DNA from: Ornatilinea sp.
GTDB taxonomy: Bacteria; Chloroflexota; Anaerolineae; Anaerolineales; Anaerolineaceae
DNA length: 64,000 bases
Assembly (NCBI GenBank): GCA_018433975.1
Contig: JAHDQE010000033.1
Location: 1 to 64,000 of the forward strand
Reading direction: 5' to 3'
How positions within the stretch are numbered: the first letter of the stretch is position 1; every line of letters starts with the position of its first letter. Positions 43,172 to 51,942 of the stretch are shown here, in pieces. The notes beneath the pieces were generated by a model. It saw nothing but the letters and a program-made list of their open reading frames with translations. It was not told the origin of the DNA and did not search any database. Both the position numbers and the translations under genes were made by a program.

Positions 43172-45664
43172 TTATGGATCGTTACTGGTATAGAGAAACG
43201 TAGTGTTTTCCTCGTAAGGCCATACCCCGCCTGTGCCGGTGTCCCCGGTTCCGCAGACATCCCACATATTATCCCATCTCGTCCCAATACTTGTTATTCT
43301 CCACCAATCCTCACCTACATCACAGGTTTTAGGCTTGGCACGGGAGGAGGAGATTTTTCCATTGCGCCAGACCCGGATAATGGGATCTGCCGCGTTCAGA
43401 TCGGCTCCATTGTTATAATCTCGGATTAAGATATCGTAGTAGCGACCAGGTAAGAAATGCAAATAATAAGGAAATGACCGCCCCGGGTAACTGGCCATGG
43501 TAATGGCTTCTACGCCAACATCATCCTCACCGCCACCATTGCGGTGCCAACGCGTATATGGATAGTCTAAAAGAGTGCCCTCACCAATATCATTGAGGTT
43601 CCCGGATTTCCCACTGCCTACCACGCCCCTGGGGGCTCCAGATGGGAGAAAAGCAAACAAATCAAGATCATACCCTGAATACCAGTTCGCCACGACCGTG
43701 GTGCCCTTTTTCGGAGGAACTCCCACCTGAAGCCACTTGCCCCAATGATACCCACCAGGATATGCGTAAGCACCCGTGATGATCTGTGGTTTAACGGTGT
43801 AGTTCTGCATGTTGACAAAAATTGGATGGTAGATCTTGTTTTTTGCTGGGGGTTCCGGCTCTTGGGCCGGGATGTTGATCAGGTCCACATAACGGGTTAT
43901 TGTGCTGGTCATTTTGACACTGATGATAGTTTTTCCGGTTACACCATGTTTGACAGTGACAGATGCGCCCTTTAGCGGAAGACCGGTCGTGGCATCGGTA
44001 ACCTCAACCACAAAAGCAGTGCGATCCATGGCGGCGGCTACGGACAGGAAACGGGCAGTACTCATGTTTTGCGCTGCCTCAAAGGGTGCGGTGGCATCCG
44101 GCCAACAGAAAGGTGCCCGGATAGTATCTTCGTCAATTGGACCGTAGATATCCCCTGCCCCTGGCCCAGAGGGAATGTTCTGGTTATATCCGAGGGTTGG
44201 ATCAGGGACATTGGGATCAACCGCATAGGTCAGTGCATAGCTGTGGTCCAGATCCAGCAGTTGATTGTGGATCCAAGCATTATTTTTAGCAGAATAAACG
44301 CTCCACACGCGGGCAGCCGCGCCGGCCACATGGGGGGCCGCCATCGAAGTACCGTTCCATGAGTCATAACCGGAAGCGCTTCCGCCATAGTAATTGTTCC
44401 AGAAGGGATAACTGACCGGTAGGGTGGAATAAATGCTTTCGCCTGGAGCGACAATCTCCACCCAATCTCCATAATTGGAGAACCAGGTCGCGCAATCGTC
44501 TGTATTGTAGAGTTCATTGCTATCTTCTACGTTGTCGCCATTGGTATCCACCCACAGATCATAATCATTCCAATCGGTGGGCATGCGGGAAGCACCGACA
44601 GAAAGCAGGCCATGGTAAATCAGGTTGGGATTAAGATTGGGTTGTGGCGTGCTGGCTACTGCCCAGCCAGCCGGATAAGCTAATTCGGAGGTAGACTCGT
44701 TTCCTGCAGCGGCCACGACCAGTTTTCCTTTATTGTTAATAGCGTAATCCAATGCTTCATATTCAGCCTGTGAGCCGACACTGCTGCCTAAACTCATGTT
44801 GATGACCTTGACGGAGGTGTTATCGGCACAATAGCGAATAGCTTTTGAAATGTCATAATCGGTGCCCCAACCCTGGGCATTGAGCGCCTTGACGGCCAGC
44901 ACTTTACCATTGGAGATGCCGGCCGGGCCGATTTTATTGTTTGTTTTTGCAGCAATTGTTCCGGAGACATGGGTGCCATGGCCGTTGTCGTCATTAGGGA
45001 TTTTGTCGTTGTTGACGAAGTCATATCCATTGATGATGCGGCCTTTCAGGTCAGGATGTTTGTTGTCTGCCCCGGTATCGACCACGCATACTACCGGACT
45101 GAAATTCTTGTTAACCCAGATGATATCGTGCTCAATTGAAGAGTTACCCCAATTATGGTATTCATCGCTGGGGTAGGTAGATTTGACTTTGCCCTTGATG
45201 ATGGTGCGCATGGACTGTAATTCTTCAATGCTGCGGGTGATGGTTGAGCCATCTTCTCCTCGGTGAGAGACTTCAGAAAGCTGGACTACCTGGGCCAGGG
45301 GGTCGGCTTCGGGGATCCAGGAGATGTAGTTGGGCTGGGCGTAAGCCACACCGGCCTGCCCGGTCAGTTGTTGTGCGAGAGCAAGCACATCTGCTGAAGG
45401 ATCGGCGCTCAAAAGCGCCATATTGACGTACTGGTCCACAACCATTGCGCCAACCGAGCCAGCCAACGCAGAAGCTTTGGCTTCCATATCGGCTTTTGAC
45501 AAATTGCTGTTGAAGCCGACCACGATCTCACCGGGTACGTAAAGGGTACCCCGAGTGATTTCTGGCTTCGTAGCCTGTGCCTGGGCGGAAACTGTTCCAT
45601 TTGGCAACATGGCCAGCACGAATATAAGAGTAATGATAATACTGAAGACGCAGTGATTCTTCAT
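43172..45664 (-). CDS. secreted subtilisin-family (S8) peptidase paralogue 2, catalytic residues intact
   Basis: 830 aa. Same domain order as its neighbours: signal peptide, I9-like propeptide, S8 domain, carboxypeptidase-regulatory-like domain, DUF2135-like domain, C-terminal GGVWPYEENTTFL. Asp196 (VVDTGAD), His232 (GHGTHVSG), Asn322 (AAAGNES) and Ser440 (NGTSMAAPHVAG) make a complete active site. Specific to this copy is a 9-10 residue insertion (PQPNLNPNL) after the oxyanion strand. Between that strand and the Ser lies VDTNGDNVEDSNE, a 12-residue calcium-loop-like insert. Its protease domain is nearly identical in DNA to paralogue 4, although paralogue 3 lies between them. Leader and promoter are described separately. 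Probably an extracellular protein-degrading enzyme. Confidence 0.94.
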   Translation of the reverse strand: MKNHCVFSIIITLIFVLAMLPNGTVSAQAQATKPEITRGTLYVPGEIVVGFNSNLSKADMEAKASALAGSVGAMVVDQYVNMALLSADPSADVLALAQQLTGQAGVAYAQPNYISWIPEADPLAQVVQLSEVSHRGEDGSTITRSIEELQSMRTIIKGKVKSTYPSDEYHNWGNSSIEHDIIWVNKNFSPVVCVVDTGADNKHPDLKGRIINGYDFVNNDKIPNDDNGHGTHVSGTIAAKTNNKIGPAGISNGKVLAVKALNAQGWGTDYDISKAIRYCADNTSVKVINMSLGSSVGSQAEYEALDYAINNKGKLVVAAAGNESTSELAYPAGWAVASTPQPNLNPNLIYHGLLSVGASRMPTDWNDYDLWVDTNGDNVEDSNELYNTDDCATWFSNYGDWVEIVAPGESIYSTLPVSYPFWNNYYGGSASGYDSWNGTSMAAPHVAGAAARVWSVYSAKNNAWIHNQLLDLDHSYALTYAVDPNVPDPTLGYNQNIPSGPGAGDIYGPIDEDTIRAPFCWPDATAPFEAAQNMSTARFLSVAAAMDRTAFVVEVTDATTGLPLKGASVTVKHGVTGKTIISVKMTSTITRYVDLINIPAQEPEPPAKNKIYHPIFVNMQNYTVKPQIITGAYAYPGGYHWGKWLQVGVPPKKGTTVVANWYSGYDLDLFAFLPSGAPRGVVGSGKSGNLNDIGEGTLLDYPYTRWHRNGGGEDDVGVEAITMASYPGRSFPYYLHFLPGRYYDILIRDYNNGADLNAADPIIRVWRNGKISSSRAKPKTCDVGEDWWRITSIGTRWDNMWDVCGTGDTGTGGVWPYEENTTFLYTSNDP

Positions 45665-45814
45665 CTTAATTCCCCTCCGGGTATTTAATGTTTTTACATC
45701 TTTTCCTAATGATTGTGCTGATCAAAACATTTGTAGAGAAAAAGGTGTGTAATTTACAGGGTCTATGTTACAGGGAAAATAGCTTGGTGAAAGTGAATGA
45801 GTTGTGAAAAATGG

Positions 45815-45848
45815 AACTCCTTTGCGGGATATTTTGTACGGTGAATCC
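45815..45848 (-). promoter_or_regulatory. conserved leader box (paralogue 2 copy)
   Basis: Transcript-sense GGATTCACCGTACAAAATAT then CCCGCAAAGGAGTT. It is the most diverged of four copies of a box otherwise reading about GGGTTCACCATGCAGAAAAA then TCCAGCAAGGGGGCTT. It lies about 90 nt downstream of the promoter. Confidence 0.5.
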
Positions 45849-45936
45849 TTAATAATCAAAGTTAAGAGGGTAAAGAAGTAATGGGTGTAAAGGATGGAGA
45901 AATTTTTACAGGTGATTACTCTCCCCCTCAATGTTT

Positions 45937-45964
45937 ATTTTACATCAAAAGAAGGGTGGAGCAA
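45937..45964 (-). promoter_or_regulatory. conserved subtilase promoter (paralogue 2)
   Basis: Minus strand TTGCTC, 16-bp spacer, TAAAAT, preceded by CAGGG. Spacer ending CTTTTGATG is shared with paralogue 3. Confidence 0.75.
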
Positions 45965-46045
45965 CCCTGAAACATAACTGAATTTGGTGAATTTAACATA
46001 TATTCCGAAAGGCAGTAGTGATTTTTTGCGAGGAGATGGAGATAC

Positions 46046-46089
46046 AGAACCAATAAGGCGGCTGCTCTTGCAGCCGCCTTATTGGTTCT
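46046..46089. terminator. terminator hairpin downstream of subtilase paralogue 3
   Basis: Perfect 20-bp stem centred on GGCGGCTGC-TCTT-GCAGCCGCC with arms extended by ATAAGG/CCTTAT and AGAACCA/TGGTTCT. It is 31 bp past the stop at 46121. The core is the same as the hairpins at 40703 and 48891. Confidence 0.8.
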
Positions 46090-46120
46090 AGTTACTAGTT
46101 AAATCTCGTCGAATGGATGT

Positions 46121-48502
46121 TTACTGATCGTGATTCGTGGAAAGAATGGTAACGCCATCCGCGTATCCCCACAATGAGTTGGTGCCGCAATTATTCCAGC
46201 TCCAGTATTGTGGATAAGAGCCGCTTCTGGTGATATAGATTGCACCCCACCAGGTTTCGCCGTCGGCGCAGGAATCGGTGCTCTTTGCAATACCGCCATA
46301 ATTTTTCCCGTTGTTCCAGATGCGAACAATGGGTTCCGCATCATTCAGGTCATCACCATCATTATAGTCGTGGAGGAAGAAGTCGTATACTCCATTGGAA
46401 TAAGGGCCCAGGTAATAGGGGTATTGAGTCCGGGGGTAATTGGCCATAGTGATGGCTTCCACGCCGACATAATCCCCACCACCGCCATCCCGGTGCCAGC
46501 GCGCATAGGGGTAATCCATCAAAGTGCCCGGGCCAATATCATTGATATGACCGGAATCACCGCTGCCAACCACGCCGCTGGGAGCCCCAGCCGGCAAAAA
46601 GGCAAACAAATCAAGATTGTAACCGGCTTCCCAGTTGGCTACAACGCTGGTACCGTTCTTGGGAGGCACGCCAACCTGGAACCATTTACTCCAATAATAT
46701 CCACCAGGTGATTTACCACCCGAAATGAAATACTGGTTCCCGGCAGTGTAGCCTTTCATATTAACATACATTGGATGGGTGTTGCCATCTGCCGGGATAT
46801 TGATCAGGTCTACGTAACGGGTTGTCATGCTGGTCATTTTGGCAGTAGTAATGGTTTTTCCGGTCACACCGTGTTTGACAGTGACGGTCGCGCCGGTCAG
46901 AGGAAGTCCGGTGGCCGCATCGGTCACCTCGGCGTAGAAACCGCCGCGTTCCATGGCGGCTGCCACAGTGAGAACACTTGCGTTACTCATCGAATTTGGC
47001 CAGCAGAATGGGGCTTTGATGGTATCGTCGTCGATGTAACCATATTCGGCATTGTTGTAGCCAATTGTCGTATCGGGCATGCTCGGGTCTTCTGCAATGA
47101 CAGGAATATAAGCCCAGCCCGTCAAGCGGCTATGAATCCAGGAGTTGTTCTGAGTAGGGTAGAAACTCCACACCCGGGCGGCCGCACCAGCCACATGGGG
47201 GGCTGCCATTGAGGTACCGTTCCATGAATCATAGCCGGAAGAACTCCCTCCGTAGTAATTGTTCCAGAAAGGATAGCTGACTGGGGTGGTTGAGTAAATG
47301 CTTTCACCTGGAGCGATTATCTCTACCCAGCTGCCATAATTGGAAAAATCAGTAGCGCAGCCGTCTGCATTGTAATATTCACCGGCATCTTCAATGTTGT
47401 CTCCATCTGTATCCACCCACAGGTCATAATCGTACCAATCTGTGGGCATGCGGGAAGCACCAACGGAGAGCAAGCCATATCCAATAGAAGCATTCTTTGC
47501 CCAACCGGCGGGATAGGAGTAGCCGCTGACGCCAGAATTGCCAGCCGCAGCCACCACCAGTTTTCCCTTATCGTTAATGGCATAATTCAGTGCGTTGAAT
47601 TCGGATGAAGAAGCAGCACTGCCGCCCAAGCTCATGTTGATGACCTTAACGGATGTGTTATCGGCGCAGTAGCGAATGGCTTTGGAAATGTCGTAGTCGG
47701 TACCCCAGCCCTGGGCGTTGAGTGCCTTGACTGCCAGCACTTTGCCGTTGGAGATACCTGCCGGACCGATGCCATTCCCCGCTATTGCGGCAATAGTTCC
47801 AGAGACATGGGTTCCGTGGCCATTATCATCGTTGGGGATTTTGTCGTTATTAACAAAGTCATACCCCTTGATGATCTTACCTTTCAGATCAGGGTGTTTG
47901 TCGTCAGCCCCGGTGTCGATCACACACACTGCGGGGCTGGCATTTTTGTTAACCCAGATGATTTCGTGTTCAATTGCTGAGTTGCCCCAGTTGTTAAATT
48001 CATCATTGGGATAGGTCGGTTTGACTTTGCCATTGATGATGGTCCGCATGGCTTTTAAGTCTTCAATGCTGCGGATGATGGTTCCCCCATCTTCCAGGCG
48101 TTGGCTGACTTCCGAAAGTTGAATCGCTTCGCCCAGAGGGTCAGCTTCCGGGATCCAGGAGATATAATTGGGTTCAGCGTAGGCTACACCGGACTGTCCG
48201 GCGAGTTGTTCCACCAGAGAAATCACATCCGCTGAAGGGTCGGTGCTCAATAGGGCCATGTTGGCATATTGGTCAACGACCAGTGCACCCACCGAGCCGG
48301 CCAGTGCAGAAGCTTTGGCTTCCATACCAGCTTCTGACAGATTGCTATCGAAGCCGACTACAACTTCGCCTGGTACGTACAGGGCATCCCGGGTAATTTC
48401 CGGTTCCGGGGCCTGTGCCTGGACGGGTGCTTCCCCAACCGGTAACAGGGCAAGCATAAATACAAGGATTACGATAATCCTAAAGATACGGTCGTTCTTC
48501 AT
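46121..48502 (-). CDS. secreted subtilisin-family (S8) peptidase paralogue 3, catalytic residues intact
   Basis: 793 aa. Signal peptide (about 1-30), propeptide (about 40-120), S8 domain with Asp196, His232, Asn322 (AAAGNSG) and Ser431 (NGTSMAAPHVAG), calcium-loop-like insert VDTDGDNIEDAGE (about 363-375), then the two C-terminal beta domains and SLWGYADGVTILST. All catalytic residues are in place, so an active extracellular serine peptidase is expected. The regulatory-like domain has [34 protein letters not shown] precedes the ATG. Own promoter (48802-48829) and own terminator make it monocistronic. Confidence 0.94.
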   Translation of the reverse strand: MKNDRIFRIIVILVFMLALLPVGEAPVQAQAPEPEITRDALYVPGEVVVGFDSNLSEAGMEAKASALAGSVGALVVDQYANMALLSTDPSADVISLVEQLAGQSGVAYAEPNYISWIPEADPLGEAIQLSEVSQRLEDGGTIIRSIEDLKAMRTIINGKVKPTYPNDEFNNWGNSAIEHEIIWVNKNASPAVCVIDTGADDKHPDLKGKIIKGYDFVNNDKIPNDDNGHGTHVSGTIAAIAGNGIGPAGISNGKVLAVKALNAQGWGTDYDISKAIRYCADNTSVKVINMSLGGSAASSSEFNALNYAINDKGKLVVAAAGNSGVSGYSYPAGWAKNASIGYGLLSVGASRMPTDWYDYDLWVDTDGDNIEDAGEYYNADGCATDFSNYGSWVEIIAPGESIYSTTPVSYPFWNNYYGGSSSGYDSWNGTSMAAPHVAGAAARVWSFYPTQNNSWIHSRLTGWAYIPVIAEDPSMPDTTIGYNNAEYGYIDDDTIKAPFCWPNSMSNASVLTVAAAMERGGFYAEVTDAATGLPLTGATVTVKHGVTGKTITTAKMTSMTTRYVDLINIPADGNTHPMYVNMKGYTAGNQYFISGGKSPGGYYWSKWFQVGVPPKNGTSVVANWEAGYNLDLFAFLPAGAPSGVVGSGDSGHINDIGPGTLMDYPYARWHRDGGGGDYVGVEAITMANYPRTQYPYYLGPYSNGVYDFFLHDYNDGDDLNDAEPIVRIWNNGKNYGGIAKSTDSCADGETWWGAIYITRSGSYPQYWSWNNCGTNSLWGYADGVTILSTNHDQ

Positions 48503-48672
48503 TTTTGGTTTCCTCCGAAATGTGAATGAACAGCTTTTGTGAAAATGAGTTGATCGTTGTGCTGATAAATGGTTACAGATGACCCCTCCTGTATATGATA
48601 TGGTGTATGGATTCTGAACTCCATAGTTGCAATAATGTGGACTGAAAAAGTAAGATAAAAATGGAAGTTAGG

Positions 48673-48704
48673 AAAACCCCCTTACTGGATTTTTCTGCAT
48701 TATG
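48673..48704 (-). promoter_or_regulatory. conserved leader box (paralogue 3 copy)
   Basis: Transcript-sense CATAATGCAGAAAAATCCAG then TAAGGGGGTTTT. About 100 nt downstream of the promoter and 170 nt before the start codon. Confidence 0.55.
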
Positions 48705-48801
48705 TTTTTTTGAGGCAATAATCAAAAATAAAAAAGTGTGAAGATGATCAGCAATTTTCTAAGGGTGAAATAGATTTTATATTGCGCTCACTTACTATTA
48801 A

Positions 48802-48829
48802 ATTTTACATCAAAAGAAAAATGAATCAA
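48802..48829 (-). promoter_or_regulatory. conserved subtilase promoter (paralogue 3)
   Basis: Minus strand TTGATT, 16-bp spacer, TAAAAT, preceded by CAGGG. Confidence 0.78.
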
Positions 48830-48890
48830 CCCTGAAAAATTACCGATTCTGGAGTTTGTGTTTTCAAAAATCCTGTCGAAAAGAGAAACA

Positions 48891-48912
48891 GACGGCTGCG
48901 AGAGCAGCCGCC
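48891..48912 (-). terminator. terminator of subtilase paralogue 4
   Basis: On the minus strand GGCGGCTGC-TCTC-GCAGCCGTC, then TGTTTCTCTTTT. Core and loop match the hairpin at 40703-40726, including the flanking CCTGTTGGTT on the + strand. Confidence 0.85.
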
Positions 48913-48949
48913 TGTTGGTTGGTTTGCATTCAGCTGAATGAAGATGTGT

Positions 48950-51472
48950 TTACTTATCTTGATTGGTGGAAAAGATTGCGGTACCGCTCGCGTAAGGCCA
49001 CACCCCGCCCGGATCAGTGCTTCCTGTGCCGCACTCATCTTCTTGCGAGTAAACAGGGGAACTGCCATTTCGAGAAATAGTGGCTGCTTTCCACCAAGTT
49101 TCATCTTCTGCACAGACAGAAGTTTTTTCCCAATAAGCATGATATTCCCATTCCCCACTTGTCTCATTATACCAAGTTATCTTATTTTTCCCGTTGTTCC
49201 AGATGCGGATGATGGGTTCGGCATTATTCAGATCGTCCCAACTTTCATCATAATCATGGAGGAAAAATTGGTATGTTTCATTGGAATACAGCCCCAGGTA
49301 GTAGGGGTATTGGGATTTGGGGTAGTTGACCAGAGTGATGGCCTCCAGTCCGAGATAATCTCCGCCACCGCCATCCCGATGCCAACGTGCATAGGGATAC
49401 TCCAATAAAGTGCCGGGGGTCCAGGTGGGATGTTCCGGAGGTGTTGACCCGACTACTGTATTACGGGTGGCAGGTAACCAAGCGTACAGGTCAAGATCGT
49501 AACCGTATCCCGAGTACCAGTTGGCAACGACTGTAGTACCCTTTTTGGGGGGCACGCCAACCTGGAACCCTTTACCCCACCAATAACCTCCGGGAACTGG
49601 TATCAAACCACCTGTGACGATCTGATTTCCGACAGTATAACCTTTTCTGTTGACATAAATAAGATGAACTACTTCCTCTGCTTCCGGGTCAAGGTCCTGT
49701 GCGGGGATGTTGATCAGGTCCACATAACGGGTTGTTGTGCTGGTCATTTTGGCTTTGGAGATGATTTTTCCGGTTACACCGTGTTTAGCGGTAACGGTTG
49801 CCCCGGTCAGAGGAAGTCCGGTGGTTGCGTCGACGACTTGAAGCTCAAAAGCACCGCGATCCATGGCGGCGGCCACGGACAGGAAACGAGCGGTACTCAT
49901 GTCCTGGTCTGCCTCAAAGGGTGCGGTGGCATCCGGCCAACAGAAAGGTGCCCGGATAGTATCTTCGTCAATTGGGCCGTAGATATCCCCTGCCCCCGGC
50001 CCAGAGGGAATGTTCTGGTTATATCCGAGGGTTGGATCAGGGACATTGGGATCAATCGCATAAGTCAGTGCATAGCTGTGGTCCGAATCCAGCAGTTGAT
50101 CGTGGATCCAAGCATTATTTTCAGCAGAATAAACGCTCCATACTCTGGCCGCCGCGCCGGCCACATGGGGGGCGGCCATCGAAGTACCGTTCCACGAGTC
50201 ATAACCGGAAGCGCTTCCGCCATAGTAATTGTTCCAGAAGGGATAACTGACCGGGAGGGTGGAATAAATGCTTTCACCTGGAGCGACAATCTCCACCCAA
50301 TCTCCGTAGTTGGAGAACCAGGTTGCGCAGTCGTCTGCATTGTAGAGTTCATTGCTATCTTCTATGTTGTCGCCATTGGTGTCCACCCACAGATCATAAT
50401 CATTCCAATCGGTGGGCATGCGGGAAGCACCAACGGAAAGCAGGCTATGTCCAATGGAAGCGTCTTTCGACCACCCGGCAGGATAGGAATAATCGCTGCT
50501 GCTGTCATTGCCAGCCGCAGCTACTACCAGTTTCCCTTTGTAGTTAATAGCATAATCTAAAGCATCATATTCAGCCTGTGATTCACTGCTACCACCCAGA
50601 CTCATGTTGATGACCTTGACGGAGGTTTTGTCGGCGCAGTAGCGGATGGCTTTGGAAATGTCGTAATCGGTACCCCAACCCTGGGCATTAAGTGCCTTGA
50701 CCGCCAATACCTTGCCGTTGGAAATGCCGGCCGGGCCGATTTTATTGTTTGTTTTTGCAGCAATTGTTCCGGAGACATGGGTGCCATGACCGTTGTCATC
50801 ATTAGGGATTTTGTCGTTGTTGACGAAGTCATATCCATTGATGATGCGGCCTTTCAGGTCAGGATGTTTGTTGTCAACCCCGGTGTCGACCACACATACC
50901 ACCGGGCTGGCATTCTTGTTGATCCAAATGATGTCGTGTTCAATCTCGGCATTCCCCCAATTGTGGTATTCATCGCTGGGGTAGGTGGATTTGACTTTGC
51001 CCTTGATGATGGTACGCATGGATTGCAGTTCTTCAATGCTGCGGGTGATGGTTGTATCGTCTTCTCCCCGGTGGGTGACTTCAGGAAGCTGGACTACCTG
51101 GGCCAGGGGGTCGGCTTCGGGGATCCAGGAGATGTAGTTGGGCTGGGCGTAAGCCACACCGGCCTGCCCGGTCAGTTGTTCCGCGAGCGTTATGACATCT
51201 GCTGAGGGGTCGGTGCTGAGCAAGGCCATGTCGGCATACTGGTCCACGACCATTGCGCCGACCGAACCGGCTAATGCGGTGGCCCGGGTTTGCATTTCGG
51301 CCTTGGGCAGGTTGCTGTCGAAGCCGACCACAATTTCACCGGGCACGTACAGGGTATCCCGGGTGATTTCCGGTTCCGGAGCCTGTGCCTGAGCGGATGT
51401 CCCTCCGGCTGGCAGCAGAGACAGTAAGAAAACGAGACTAAAAACGATAGTGAAAATATGGTGCTTTTTCAT
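48950..51472 (-). CDS. secreted subtilisin-family (S8) peptidase paralogue 4, catalytic residues intact
   Basis: 840 aa from the ATG at 51472; an in-frame ATG at 51490 is part of the GGAGGG ribosome binding site itself. Same architecture as the others. Asp196, His232, Asn322 (AAAGNDS) and Ser431 (NGTSMAAPHVAG) are intact; insert VDTNGDNIEDSNE. The protease domain and the segment IYGPIDEDTIRAPFCWP are almost the same as in paralogue 2, but the C-terminal half differs: it lacks the PSGVVGSG motif, having TRNTVVGSTPPEHP instead, and has an extra stretch before the last Cys (ITWYNETSGEWEYHAYWEK). Tail is GGVWPYASGTAIFST. Own promoter and terminator. Confidence 0.94.
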   Translation of the reverse strand: MKKHHIFTIVFSLVFLLSLLPAGGTSAQAQAPEPEITRDTLYVPGEIVVGFDSNLPKAEMQTRATALAGSVGAMVVDQYADMALLSTDPSADVITLAEQLTGQAGVAYAQPNYISWIPEADPLAQVVQLPEVTHRGEDDTTITRSIEELQSMRTIIKGKVKSTYPSDEYHNWGNAEIEHDIIWINKNASPVVCVVDTGVDNKHPDLKGRIINGYDFVNNDKIPNDDNGHGTHVSGTIAAKTNNKIGPAGISNGKVLAVKALNAQGWGTDYDISKAIRYCADKTSVKVINMSLGGSSESQAEYDALDYAINYKGKLVVAAAGNDSSSDYSYPAGWSKDASIGHSLLSVGASRMPTDWNDYDLWVDTNGDNIEDSNELYNADDCATWFSNYGDWVEIVAPGESIYSTLPVSYPFWNNYYGGSASGYDSWNGTSMAAPHVAGAAARVWSVYSAENNAWIHDQLLDSDHSYALTYAIDPNVPDPTLGYNQNIPSGPGAGDIYGPIDEDTIRAPFCWPDATAPFEADQDMSTARFLSVAAAMDRGAFELQVVDATTGLPLTGATVTAKHGVTGKIISKAKMTSTTTRYVDLINIPAQDLDPEAEEVVHLIYVNRKGYTVGNQIVTGGLIPVPGGYWWGKGFQVGVPPKKGTTVVANWYSGYGYDLDLYAWLPATRNTVVGSTPPEHPTWTPGTLLEYPYARWHRDGGGGDYLGLEAITLVNYPKSQYPYYLGLYSNETYQFFLHDYDESWDDLNNAEPIIRIWNNGKNKITWYNETSGEWEYHAYWEKTSVCAEDETWWKAATISRNGSSPVYSQEDECGTGSTDPGGVWPYASGTAIFSTNQDK

Positions 51473-51635
51473 TTTTGGGTTTCCCTCCATTGAGAATTAA
51501 AAAATACGGTGGTTATGAATGGGGTGTCGAGTTGATCAAGAGAATTGTGGATGACCTCTGCCTTGGAGAAGGGTAAATGCATTTTTATGTTTTGTGATTA
51601 CAGGGGAACAGTTGGAAAGCGTGACTGGGAGGTAT

Positions 51636-51669
51636 AAGCCCCCGTTGAATTTTTCTGCATGGTGAACCC
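51636..51669 (-). promoter_or_regulatory. conserved leader box (paralogue 4 copy)
   Basis: Transcript-sense GGGTTCACCATGCAGAAAAA then TTCAACGGGGGCTT. Confidence 0.55.
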
Positions 51670-51761
51670 TCGATGCGGTAATCAAGACAAATCAGTATAA
51701 AGGAACGAGCAAAATTGATTTAAAAAGGGTGGTTTATATTTCATAACCGGCCCTATATCTT

Positions 51762-51789
51762 ATTCTACCTGAATTTGAGCGTGAATCAA
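51762..51789 (-). promoter_or_regulatory. conserved subtilase promoter (paralogue 4)
   Basis: Minus strand TTGATT, 16-bp spacer, TAGAAT. Confidence 0.72.
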
Positions 51790-51891
51790 TCCTTAATTGG
51801 GAGATAATGTATGATGTTAGGCATTATTTGTCAGAATCTTTACAATTTGTAATGTGATTTGCAATGATATGAGGAGTGATATAGAGAATTA

Positions 51892-51919
51892 ACAAGGACC
51901 CGCTATTGCGGGCCCTTGT
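51892..51919 (-). terminator. terminator of subtilase paralogue 5
   Basis: ACAAGGACCCGC and GCGGGCCCTTGT, 12-bp stem with one mismatch and a TATT loop, 23 bp past the stop at 51943. Unlike the other three array terminators in sequence. Confidence 0.75.
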
Positions 51920-51942
51920 CGATTGGAAAGCAGGAATGGATT

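Larger units (their letters stand above)
45665..46045 (-). other. long leader and upstream region of subtilase paralogue 2
   Basis: About 380 bp without a gene. Promoter at 45937-45964, conserved leader box at 45815-45848, then A/T-rich sequence and a CCGGAGGGG ribosome binding site about 8 nt before the ATG. No coding frame in it has support. Confidence 0.6.
48503..48890 (-). other. long leader and upstream region of subtilase paralogue 3
   Basis: About 390 bp without a gene. It contains the promoter at 48802-48829, the conserved box at 48673-48704 and a GTCCACA element that also occurs in the paralogue 5 leader. No supported small gene or tRNA. Confidence 0.6.
51473..51891 (-). other. long leader and upstream region of subtilase paralogue 4
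   Basis: About 420 bp without a gene. Promoter at 51762-51789, conserved box at 51636-51669. The remainder is A/T-rich with no supported open frame. Confidence 0.6.

Noticed and set aside
45940..45975. GGGTGGAGCAACCC, reminiscent of a T-box antiterminator
   Set aside because: It lies on the wrong strand, within the subtilase promoter, and the surrounding T-box stems are absent. No amino-acid gene follows.
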